A stretch of 19,679 nt of DNA, from positions 1 to 19,679 of the forward strand of contig CAZJYI010000186.1 in assembly GCA_964550025.1 (NCBI GenBank), written 5' to 3'. Position 1 is the first letter of the stretch, and each line of letters begins with the position of its first letter. The DNA comes from CAZJYI01 sp964550025. Its GTDB lineage: Bacteria; Verrucomicrobiota; Kiritimatiellia; UBA8416; CAYOBW01. Shown here in pieces: positions 6,516-13,833 of this stretch. A program made the position numbers and the translations under genes. Under the pieces are notes generated by a model. The model was not told where the DNA came from and ran no database searches. It was given only the letters and a program-made list of their open reading frames with translations.

Positions 6516-7931
6516 TTACCCCAACGCGTTCCCCTCGATGAACGTTTGGTGCAATGCAAGTTGTGCGCCTTCGAACTGGTCGCGCCCCACGATGAACTGA
6601 ATGTTCACCTGCCGCAGGCACTGATCGAGCGCCAGCACGTTGATCTCGGCATCGGCCAGGGCCTGCGACGCGAGCGAAAGAAAACCGGGCGCCTTCATGT
6701 TGCTGCCGAGGACCGACACGATCGCCACGCTTTCGAGGCGGATCTTGGCCTCCGGTAGCGACTCGTGCAGGCTCTTCACGCAATCGTCAAGATGCGGGGA
6801 CTTCTCGGAGACGTAGTGGGTAATCGTGTTGGCATTCGTGTTCTTGGCGATGTAGCTGATACCGGAGTCGGCCAGCACGTTCAAGAGGCGATGATCGTAA
6901 CCGCTCTGCCCCACCATTTCCGAATCGAACACTTCAACCGCCACAACGTCGTCGCGCCCCGTAATCATCTCGACGCGCGCCGTCGGCGAAACGTAATCGC
7001 GGCTGATCAGCGTCCCTTCGTGATCCGGATCGAAGGCATTCTTGACGCGGATGGGGATATTGCGCAACTCCATCTCCTTGGCCGCCTTGGCATGAATCGC
7101 TTCCATGTCCAGGTCCGACATCTGGTCCGCGATGTCGAAGTTCGTGTTGCCGATGACCTGGACCTTGTCCGCGCCCACCAGGACGGGATCGCCCGTGCTG
7201 AGATGGTACTCCTTGTGGATGATGCCCTCGCGCGCGCCGGTAATCACCGAGACCTTGCTGAAGGTAATCTCGCTGTAACCGCGGCTGAAGCGCTTCATGA
7301 TGCCCGCGGCGCACTTCACGTACCCGGTCACGATGGGCATGCAGGCAAAGGGATCGATATCGACAAAGGCCTCGCGGATGGCCTCATCCAGGGGCAGGAC
7401 CTTCGTGTCCTTCCAGCCCGTGAGATCGACGAAAGTAGCGTTGACGCCGTTGGCCTGCAGGATCAGCGCCGAGTTGTAGGCGCTGTGGGCCTCGCCCTGG
7501 GCGCTGAGGAATTCGCGGCTGGCGGGAAGGTAGTCGGCCTCCTGGATGTGGCCGTATGAACGTACCCGGATGAGGTCCTCCAGGCAGCTCTTGAGGCCGT
7601 CGATCCGTTCGTTAACGAACGCGTCGGCCTTCTCCTGATCGAGCCCGATCGACTCGTACTGCCGGTTGCAGTCGATCATTGTCTTCCGCACCGTCTCCAG
7701 GTGCTCCTCCCAGTCGTCGTGCCCTTCCGCAAAGCGCCCGTAGACGCCCGGGGCACCGGACTTCTTGTTCTCCAGGAGCTGGTTGGTGATCCCCGAGTAC
7801 GCCGAGACAATGAACACTCGACCGTAGAGGTCGGCGCCCTCTCGCCCCCGGATAATCACGTTCTCCATTACTTCGCCAAAACGGGACATGGACGTCCCGC
7901 CAATCTTCTCAACCGTATGCGCTCTACTCAT
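6516..7931 (-). CDS. ask: Aspartate kinase, Ask_Ect-like type
   Basis: Aspartokinase phosphorylates L-aspartate, the first step towards lysine, methionine, threonine and ectoine. The 471-residue protein opens with VEKIGGTSMSRF, a variant of the usual KFGGTS nucleotide-binding motif. It has RFSRGYSEITFSKV where canonical enzymes have TTLGRGGSD-type sequence, then GAREGIIHKEYHLSTGDP and DQMSDLDMEAIH. From memory these are hallmarks of the divergent aspartokinase encoded with ectABC in ectoine producers (Ask_Ect). The C-terminal ~140 residues form ACT-type regulatory domains (VEVFDSEMVGQSGYDHRLL and VAIVSVLGSNM). ATG 7931 is preceded by GGAG. No ectoine, lysine or threonine gene adjoins it. The flanking genes are a lipoprotein and a LamG protein. 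Confidence 0.9.
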   Translation of the reverse strand: MSRAHTVEKIGGTSMSRFGEVMENVIIRGREGADLYGRVFIVSAYSGITNQLLENKKSGAPGVYGRFAEGHDDWEEHLETVRKTMIDCNRQYESIGLDQEKADAFVNERIDGLKSCLEDLIRVRSYGHIQEADYLPASREFLSAQGEAHSAYNSALILQANGVNATFVDLTGWKDTKVLPLDEAIREAFVDIDPFACMPIVTGYVKCAAGIMKRFSRGYSEITFSKVSVITGAREGIIHKEYHLSTGDPVLVGADKVQVIGNTNFDIADQMSDLDMEAIHAKAAKEMELRNIPIRVKNAFDPDHEGTLISRDYVSPTARVEMITGRDDVVAVEVFDSEMVGQSGYDHRLLNVLADSGISYIAKNTNANTITHYVSEKSPHLDDCVKSLHESLPEAKIRLESVAIVSVLGSNMKAPGFLSLASQALADAEINVLALDQCLRQVNIQFIVGRDQFEGAQLALHQTFIEGNALG

Positions 7932-7966
7932 TTTCTCCGTCTCTCGTCAGTGTTCCAGGTGACAGT

Positions 7967-9577
7967 TCACTCCGCCGACCCGTTGCTCGACTTCTTCTCC
8001 CATTCACACACAAAGCCCGTAACGCTGCTCCCCTTGACCGGGTGATCGGACCACGACCCGTTGCGTATCGTCAAGTAATGCTCACCCCAGCTCTTGCTGA
8101 TAGACGGCCGCGCCCAGCTCGGAAACGCGAGCTTGTGCCCCGTGACCCAGACCCACCTGCCGGGCGTGCCCTCGTCCGTTCCGCCTATCCACGCCCGCGT
8201 CTCACCGCAGAGCTCGGCAACGAACGCGTGCTCGGCCTCCGACGATATGGTCGCGAGATGCCCTCCCATGTTTTCGCAGCGAGCCCTGGCAGCATGCCAG
8301 GAACAGCTCGCCCTGAAAAGCTTGTAACGGTGTCCCCCGTGCGCACTCGCCCCATCATCGGGTTTCCGGTTCCGCAGCAAGTGCTCAACTGCCGCGGTCC
8401 GCGCCGGGATGCCTCCGGTTTCCTGGAACAGGCGGCCAACGTCCGATTCCGACAGAGCCCGGTCGAAAATCATGACGTCATCCATGGCCCCGTTGACGAA
8501 CAACAGGGGGCCGCCCTCGGCCTTGTAGTGCCTGCCGTAGCCGAACGATAGATTCCCGTCCGTCACCGCCTCGCTGCTCTTGGCAGCGACCCTGACACCG
8601 TCGAAGAAGAGCGTCATTGCCGGCGGATCGTACACCACTACGCAATGATGCCATTCCGAGTCGCGCGGCAGACCGTAGCCTTCCCGAGCCATCGTCAAGT
8701 CGCCCAGGCCGATGCCAAGGTCTCCCGAACCACTGTCGATACCGAGGTAGAAGCGCCGCCCCCGCTGCTCGTGGAACCCGAAGATGTACCCCGGCAACCC
8801 CGTTCTCTCGCCGCGGCGGTACCAGATAGCGATCGTAACAGGCAGATCCCCGACCCGCAGCGGCGTGTCGAAGCCGTCCTGCCGGCCGTCCAGCACGAGC
8901 ACCTGCCCTCGGCTGCCCGTGACGCGCTCCAGGCTTCCGCCACGCAGAACGGCATGCCGACCGTTGCCGCTGCGGTCTTCCAGCGCGGCGCTTTGCAGCC
9001 CCTCGAAATCGTAGTGGGCCAGGAACCCCCTGCGCAGCCCCGCCGCGCCGTCCGCCGGCGCGGGTGCAACCGGCCCCTCGGGTTTCGCCGGCTCCAGCTC
9101 GTCCAAGAACTCCTTGATCCTGATCGCTTCGTCGAACGCCCCCTTGACTGTCAGCGACTTCTGCAGCTCCCTCAGGTGTAGAACGAACCCCGCCCGGAGA
9201 TCCGAAGCGCTCTTATCGCGGGCTGCCGTCGCCCTGTCCAGCGCCGCACGGCACTGGCCCTGCAGCCGCGCAAGCTGCGCCGGCTCGCGGACCAGGTCGG
9301 GCGTGTCAATCGTCCCGGCCCCTTCGAAGCGCCCGGCCTCCTTCTGGGTGGCCAGCAGCGCCTCCAGGTGGCCGCGGGAACGGTATGTGTCCTCGAGCTG
9401 CTTCAGGGCTTTCGCGTACTGGGCGGCAATCCTGCCCTCTTTCGCCCTGCAATCCGCCTCAACCTGCGCCAGCTGGTTGCTGTAGCTGGCACGGCTGCGC
9501 GCGAACGGTGACGTCTCGGCCGCCCGGCACGACCAGGCAAGGACCGCACTTGCGAACAGGAGAGTGAGCTTCTTCAT
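7967..9577 (-). CDS. Secreted coiled-coil / LamG / C-type-lectin protein
   Basis: This 536-residue protein starts at ATG 9577 (MKKLTLLFASAVLAWSCRAA, a signal peptide). The 22 extra upstream codons in the frame are Cys-rich and lack export character. Residues ~30-165 are charged and Ala/Leu/Gln-rich, with likely coiled coil. Residues ~185-385 form a LamG/concanavalin-like jelly roll (AHYDFEG, DRSGNGRHAV, WHHCVVVYD, LFFDGVRV, MDDVMIFDRALSESDV). The C-terminal ~120 residues are a C-type-lectin-like domain (WHAARARCENMGGHLATIS, WIGGTDE, GRWVWVTG, FVCEWE). It is probably an extracellular or periplasmic glycan-binding protein. It precedes the aspartokinase by 35 nt, though a functional link is unlikely. 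This architecture is familiar from PVC proteomes. Confidence 0.8.
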   Translation of the reverse strand: MKKLTLLFASAVLAWSCRAAETSPFARSRASYSNQLAQVEADCRAKEGRIAAQYAKALKQLEDTYRSRGHLEALLATQKEAGRFEGAGTIDTPDLVREPAQLARLQGQCRAALDRATAARDKSASDLRAGFVLHLRELQKSLTVKGAFDEAIRIKEFLDELEPAKPEGPVAPAPADGAAGLRRGFLAHYDFEGLQSAALEDRSGNGRHAVLRGGSLERVTGSRGQVLVLDGRQDGFDTPLRVGDLPVTIAIWYRRGERTGLPGYIFGFHEQRGRRFYLGIDSGSGDLGIGLGDLTMAREGYGLPRDSEWHHCVVVYDPPAMTLFFDGVRVAAKSSEAVTDGNLSFGYGRHYKAEGGPLLFVNGAMDDVMIFDRALSESDVGRLFQETGGIPARTAAVEHLLRNRKPDDGASAHGGHRYKLFRASCSWHAARARCENMGGHLATISSEAEHAFVAELCGETRAWIGGTDEGTPGRWVWVTGHKLAFPSWARPSISKSWGEHYLTIRNGSWSDHPVKGSSVTGFVCEWEKKSSNGSAE

Positions 9578-9661
9578 AGGGACTGTCCCCCCGTCTAACA
9601 CCAGATCACAACACAATCTGCGACAGACGCTGCACGAGGTCAAGCGGCTAGCAGCGAACGA

Positions 9662-10501
9662 TCAGCGCCCGATCTCCGACAGCGCAAAAGCCTGTTTCAC
9701 GCGAACGCCCTTCTCGGTGTGCTCCACCGTGCAGCACTCGACACCGGGGTCGTGCTCGAAGAAGACTACGTGCCGGTTGTCGGCAGCTTCCTGCAACAGG
9801 GCCGCTTTTTCCTCCAGCAGGCGCACGGGATGGATGTCGTAGGCCATGATGTAAGGCAGGGGAACGTGCCACCGGGAGGGAATGAGATCGGCCGCGAAGA
9901 TGACCGTTTCTCCGCCGCAGCGGATTCTCGGGATGAGCTGACCCGCCGTGTGGCCGTCGGAGATCAGCGCGTCAATGCCGACGAGATCCGCGGCCCGCGG
10001 GTCCCAGAAGCGGATCTGCCCGGCGGCCTCGATCGGCAGGTAGTTCTCGCGGAGGAAGCTGGCGCGCTCGCGAGCGTTGGGGGAGACCGCCGCCTGCCAT
10101 TGCGCCTCCGTCACCCAGTGTGTTGCGTTGGCGAACACGGGAACGCCTTCGCCGGCTTCATCCCGCACGGCGCCCCCGACGTGATCGAAATGCAGGTGCG
10201 TGAACAGCACGTCCGTGACGTCCTCCGGGGCAAACCCGGCGGCGCGCACGGCTTCGCCGGCGGCGACCGGACCATCAACATGATAGCGCCGAAGAAAACG
10301 ATCGCCCTGCTTGCTCCCGATGCCCGCATCGATAAGGACCAGGCGATCGGCCGTCTCCACGAGCAGGCAGCGCATCGCCCACCGCGTCAGGTTCTCGGCA
10401 TCCGACGCGACCAGCTTGCCCCACAGGACCTTGGGAACAACGCCGAACATGGCACCGCCGTCCACTTTGAAAGTGCCGGCATCTATGACATGCAGGCGCA
10501 T
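9662..10501 (-). CDS. Metallo-beta-lactamase-fold hydrolase (lactonase-like)
   Basis: This 279-residue protein has the full MBL metal site: THLHFDH (His102, His104, Asp106, His107), His184 in SDGHTAGQ, Asp205 in FAADLIP and His250 in FFEHDP. Size and motif spacing resemble the AHL-lactonase/MBL hydrolase subgroup, which opens lactones or similar esters with two zinc ions. The actual substrate cannot be read from sequence. It is cytoplasmic, with no signal peptide. The start is ATG 10501-10499, whose A is shared with the TGA stop of the upstream M24 aminopeptidase (TGATG). The two are therefore translationally coupled. The long open frame that appears to run on to 11515 is only the shadow of the M24 gene. 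Confidence 0.88.
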   Translation of the reverse strand: MRLHVIDAGTFKVDGGAMFGVVPKVLWGKLVASDAENLTRWAMRCLLVETADRLVLIDAGIGSKQGDRFLRRYHVDGPVAAGEAVRAAGFAPEDVTDVLFTHLHFDHVGGAVRDEAGEGVPVFANATHWVTEAQWQAAVSPNARERASFLRENYLPIEAAGQIRFWDPRAADLVGIDALISDGHTAGQLIPRIRCGGETVIFAADLIPSRWHVPLPYIMAYDIHPVRLLEEKAALLQEAADNRHVVFFEHDPGVECCTVEHTEKGVRVKQAFALSEIGR

Positions 10502-11643
10502 CACCGCAGGATCACGCTGTCCAGGTCGCGTGGCAGCCGGTTCAGTCGGCGACGCCCGTTGGCCGTGACGACCACGTCGTCTTCGATGCGAACACCGCCT
10601 TCTCCCTTGAAGTAGATACCGGGCTCGACGGTCAGGACCATGTTCTTGCGCAGACGGACCTGGCGCAGCTCGTTGCGGGTGCCGTTCCCGAAGCCCGGCC
10701 GCTCGTGCACGTCCATCCCGAGGCCGTGCCCCAACCCGTGACGAATGGTGTCGCCGTAACCGCGGTCGCGCACGATATCCCATGCCGTCCTGGCAACGCT
10801 GCCGCAGAGCACGCCCGGCTTCATCGCATTCACACCGGCATCGTGCGCCGCATGCACGACGTTGTAGATGTCGCGAAAGCGTTCCGAAACCGATCCCGTG
10901 AACACGGTCCGCGTAATGTCGCTGCGATAGCCGTCCAGCTCGGCTCCCCAGTCGAACAGAAGCGGCTCGTTGCGGCGGACCATGCGCGTGGTCGGCTGAT
11001 GATGGCAACTGGCACTGTTCGGGCCCGAGGCCACAATGATGCCGTTGAACGGAAAACCCTGCCGGTCGGCCCCGCCCTGTCGCATGATATACTCGAGCTC
11101 GGCGGCGAGCTGCTTCTCCGTCTTGCCCACGATATAGCCCGACCCGCGCCCGGTGAGATCGAGAAACGCATCTTCGGCAATGCGCACGCACTTGCGAATC
11201 AGGCGGATTTCGGCATCGTCCTTTACGGCCCGGTAGTCGACCACGGTATCTTCGATCGAAACGAGCTTGCGCCGGCCAAGGGCCTCCTTCATGGCCTGCT
11301 GCTGCGCCCAGGTCATCGTGTTGCCCTGGAAACCGAGGGCGCGGCGATGCTTGTGCTTGCGCAGTGCCGCCGCCAGTTCCTCGTAGAGTTTCTTCTTCAC
11401 AACGCGGACATCGACCCCGGGCGCCTCCTCGGGCACGACCTCCGCGAACATCTTGCCCGTGAACAACACGGCCCAGCCTTTTCCGAAGAGCAGCCCTCCG
11501 GCCCCCTCCCGGCACCCCGTCAGGTAGCGGATGTCTGTTGTGTTCGTGACGAACACCGCCTCCACCCCGTAGTTCTTGATCACCCGCCGCAGTACTCCGC
11601 GCCGGCGCTGTGCATTGCGCTTGGCTATATCGGTCTTCTTCAT
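10501..11643 (-). CDS. M24-family Xaa-Pro aminopeptidase/dipeptidase
   Basis: This 380-residue M24 metallopeptidase (pita-bread fold) probably removes N-terminal residues preceding proline in the cytoplasm. The N-terminal creatinase-like domain covers about 1-135. The catalytic domain has the five metal ligands Asp231 (LLFDWGAEL), Asp242 (SDITRTVF), His306 (HGLGHGLGMDVHE), Glu340 (LTVEPGIYF) and Glu354 (GVRIEDDVV), and His313 as the second active-site histidine. ATG 11643 has a strong GGAGGAG ribosome-binding site. The extra 29 codons upstream are rejected because that site lies within them. It overlaps the MBL gene by one base and stands back to back with the membrane-protein gene at 11788. 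It could equally be a prolidase (PepQ-type), as the family does not separate these by sequence alone. Confidence 0.9.
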   Translation of the reverse strand: MKKTDIAKRNAQRRRGVLRRVIKNYGVEAVFVTNTTDIRYLTGCREGAGGLLFGKGWAVLFTGKMFAEVVPEEAPGVDVRVVKKKLYEELAAALRKHKHRRALGFQGNTMTWAQQQAMKEALGRRKLVSIEDTVVDYRAVKDDAEIRLIRKCVRIAEDAFLDLTGRGSGYIVGKTEKQLAAELEYIMRQGGADRQGFPFNGIIVASGPNSASCHHQPTTRMVRRNEPLLFDWGAELDGYRSDITRTVFTGSVSERFRDIYNVVHAAHDAGVNAMKPGVLCGSVARTAWDIVRDRGYGDTIRHGLGHGLGMDVHERPGFGNGTRNELRQVRLRKNMVLTVEPGIYFKGEGGVRIEDDVVVTANGRRRLNRLPRDLDSVILR

Positions 11644-11731
11644 GCGTCTCCTCCAGGAAGAGCCCGCCGCTCCTGCGTGGACTCGGGGCAGTACCCTAGA
11701 CCAGTGAGACACGGGAATCAAGGGCGGCAAC

Positions 11732-11750
11732 GGACAGGCTTGAGCTGTCC
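11732..11750. repeat. Short perfect inverted repeat in divergent intergenic region
   Basis: GGACAG (11732-11737) and CTGTCC (11745-11750) flank a seven-base loop. They sit in the 144-base gap between the divergent M24 peptidase and membrane-protein genes, about 40 bases before the latter's ATG. It could be an operator or a 5'-UTR hairpin, or a piece of a dispersed repeat. I see no convincing sigma-70 promoter boxes here. Confidence 0.35.
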
Positions 11751-11787
11751 TACCACAACGTGTACTTTCTCCGCGGAGGGGAAGCAG

Positions 11788-12912
11788 ATGAGATGGCGCA
11801 AACTCAGTCCATGGTGGAAACTCGCCGTGGTCGCTGCTGTCACTAGCTGCATGGCCGTGCCGCTCGGAACGACACTCTGTCTCGGCATGCTAACCGACCT
11901 GCCTGTTGCCATGCCACTATGGGTGCCAATCTACTGGGTTCTTGCCACGCCAGTGCTCTATCTCTGCGTGTTTTGTCTGTGGCACTGGCGCACACGCTTC
12001 AAGGGTAAGCACCCCTATGCATGGGCGCCGTTGTTTGTTGTGGGCCCGCTGGCAGTCCCGTTCTTGCTGCACTTCTACTCTGTGCCGTGTTTGCTCTACT
12101 TTCTGGTTCATGTCGTCCGCGACATCTTCGGAACGGGCAGCTACGCGCCGAACGGAGATTCCCATGCACCACCAAGATTCCCGGCGATCGACAAGCGCTA
12201 CTCGTATGTCGGAACGTCCTGCTCCATCGCGGGTTGGGCCCTGGTGGGATTCGGGCTTTTCTCGGCGGTCGTGCAAAGCGGAGTGACGTGGGTAATTTTC
12301 GACGTCTTCGAAGAGACGGCTGCCGCCTACGATGGGCGAACGCTCACGACCAGTGAGACATCCGCCCTGATACTGATGTCACGGATCGCGATAATGATGG
12401 TCGTCACGTGTACATGTTCGGCGGCCAGTGCCGCGCTGGGGGGTGTCCTCCTCTACCTTGGGGAGCGATTCAGCAAGCGGTTGGATGGCAGCGAAGACAC
12501 CGGCAAGGAAGGAAGCCGGCGCCGCACGGCTGTCGCCGCCCTCGTGGGTGCTATCGGTGCGCTGCTGGTGGTTGGCGGGGTAATTCTCGCGCTGCGCGCG
12601 CGCGAGGCGGCGGAAGCGGAAGCAAATCGGGTCGCCTCAGGCACCCGCGTGATGGTCGCCAACCGCGACCTGCCGACAGGCACGGTGCTGGGCGTGCCGG
12701 AATTGGAGGTGGAGGAGGTCGCGGATGAGGATCTGCCTTCCGGCTACGTTCGACCGTGGCACGGCTGGATTCTCCTGGGGCACAAGACGGTGGTGCCGCT
12801 GACAGAGGGTCAAGCTGTCCAGTGGCAAGACACGGACGCAATTGTACACGACCATCCTGATGTGGCCAGGACTCTTGCCAGAAGACGCGAGGGAGAAGGC
12901 GAGGGCGAATAG
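11788..12912 (+). CDS. Multi-pass membrane protein with C-terminal SAF-like domain
   Basis: This 374-residue protein starts at ATG 11788 behind a GGAGGGG site. The longer frame upstream is antisense to the M24 gene. About six hydrophobic segments are visible at ~10-35, 40-66, 78-110, 140-172, 191-224 and 247-269. The last is followed by an Ala/Glu-rich linker and a domain at ~284-348 (GTRVMVANRDLPTGTVLGVP to VVPLTEGQAVQW) that resembles SAF domains of CpaB/FlgA-type proteins. The tail is Arg/Glu/Gly-rich. The whole protein matches no family I recognise. The nuclease-like gene starts one base after its stop, so the two are cotranscribed. A membrane partner for the nuclease is possible but unproven. 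Confidence 0.75.
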   Translation: MRWRKLSPWWKLAVVAAVTSCMAVPLGTTLCLGMLTDLPVAMPLWVPIYWVLATPVLYLCVFCLWHWRTRFKGKHPYAWAPLFVVGPLAVPFLLHFYSVPCLLYFLVHVVRDIFGTGSYAPNGDSHAPPRFPAIDKRYSYVGTSCSIAGWALVGFGLFSAVVQSGVTWVIFDVFEETAAAYDGRTLTTSETSALILMSRIAIMMVVTCTCSAASAALGGVLLYLGERFSKRLDGSEDTGKEGSRRRTAVAALVGAIGALLVVGGVILALRAREAAEAEANRVASGTRVMVANRDLPTGTVLGVPELEVEEVADEDLPSGYVRPWHGWILLGHKTVVPLTEGQAVQWQDTDAIVHDHPDVARTLARRREGEGEGE

Positions 12913-12913
12913 C

Positions 12914-13789
12914 ATGGACCGCGCACTGACGAAACGGCTCTCTGACCGCGCCGTCGCCCTGGGCAACTGCGGGGACGGTTCCGCGACACAGGAGCTCATG
13001 GAACTGCTGATCTCCCCCGCCACCCAGGTGCGCCGACTGGCCGCATCCGCCCTGGGCAAGCTCGCAGGGCTGGCCGGCACGGAAAACGCCGTCTCGGCGC
13101 TCCTCCCTGTTCTGCGAGACACACACCCGCAAGTCCGGCAATATGCGATCAAGGCGCTGAAAACCTACGGTGTGACCGCCAAACCGGCACTCGCCAACCT
13201 GCGCGACATCGCCGCCAACACCACCGAAAAGGAGTACAACCAACGCGACGCGGCGTTGGCCATCGAGGTCATCGGGGAGGCATTGCGGATCGCAGAGGAG
13301 CAAGCCGAGCATCGTTGCCAACGCTGCAGCACCCGCGTGGACGCAGACGAATACGCCCGCAGCCAACGCGCCTTTCAACGCGTCTTCTGCGACAAGTGCT
13401 TCGACGAGGTCTATCTCGAACGCCGCAACTTCGACACCAAGGTCGAACTGAAGAAGACCATCCGTGCGAAAGACGGCACGTTCGTGCAATCCGACGGGGA
13501 ACGCCGCATCGCGGAGTTCCTGAACCGACACGCCATCGTCTACCGCTACGACGAGCGGATGCGCATTATCGACGGATACGCCATTCGGCCCGACTTCTAT
13601 CTGCCCGGATTCGATCTTTACATCGAGTACTGGGGTATGACCACAATTAACTACAAGATCGGCATGCTGAAGAAACTGAAGCTCTATCAGCAACAGGGGA
13701 AGAAGCTGGTGTCTGTCTATCGAGAAGACAAACCACAGATCGATGATGTGCTGCGGAGGAAGTTGGGCAAGTACATGCGCCTTGGCTGA
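12914..13789 (+). CDS. HEAT-repeat / zinc-ribbon / PD-(D/E)XK-like nuclease
   Basis: This 291-residue protein has three visible parts. Residues ~10-125 are HEAT-type helical repeats (VRRLAASALGKLAG, VRQYAIKALKTYG). Cys135, Cys138, Cys159 and Cys162 form two CxxC pairs of a zinc ribbon. Residues ~190-270 match the restriction-endonuclease-like fold found fused to some superfamily-1 helicases: Glu196 in SDGERRIAEFL, Asp227 in RPDFYLPGFDL, Glu238 in YIEYWG and Lys254/Lys256 before the last strand (KLVSVYRED). It would be predicted to bind and cut DNA. The combination with HEAT repeats is unusual. ATG 12914 lies one base after the upstream stop. No helicase, methyltransferase or ATPase is adjacent. 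The nuclease call is a motif-level inference. Confidence 0.72.
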   Translation: MDRALTKRLSDRAVALGNCGDGSATQELMELLISPATQVRRLAASALGKLAGLAGTENAVSALLPVLRDTHPQVRQYAIKALKTYGVTAKPALANLRDIAANTTEKEYNQRDAALAIEVIGEALRIAEEQAEHRCQRCSTRVDADEYARSQRAFQRVFCDKCFDEVYLERRNFDTKVELKKTIRAKDGTFVQSDGERRIAEFLNRHAIVYRYDERMRIIDGYAIRPDFYLPGFDLYIEYWGMTTINYKIGMLKKLKLYQQQGKKLVSVYREDKPQIDDVLRRKLGKYMRLG

Positions 13790-13833
13790 CTCCGCTACGC
13801 TGCGTGACGCCAAAGGCGCGAGAAGGAGAGAAC

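Noticed and set aside
7932..7969. Possible second selenocysteine read-through after the LamG protein's stop
   Set aside because: The continuation (TVTWNTDERRRK) is short, meets a stop at the aspartokinase start, and has no suitable hairpin near the TGA.
9662..11515. Apparent 617-residue fusion of the MBL hydrolase with an N-terminal extension
   Set aside because: The N-terminal part is the out-of-frame shadow of the M24 peptidase. The MBL gene starts at ATG 10501, coupled to the M24 stop.
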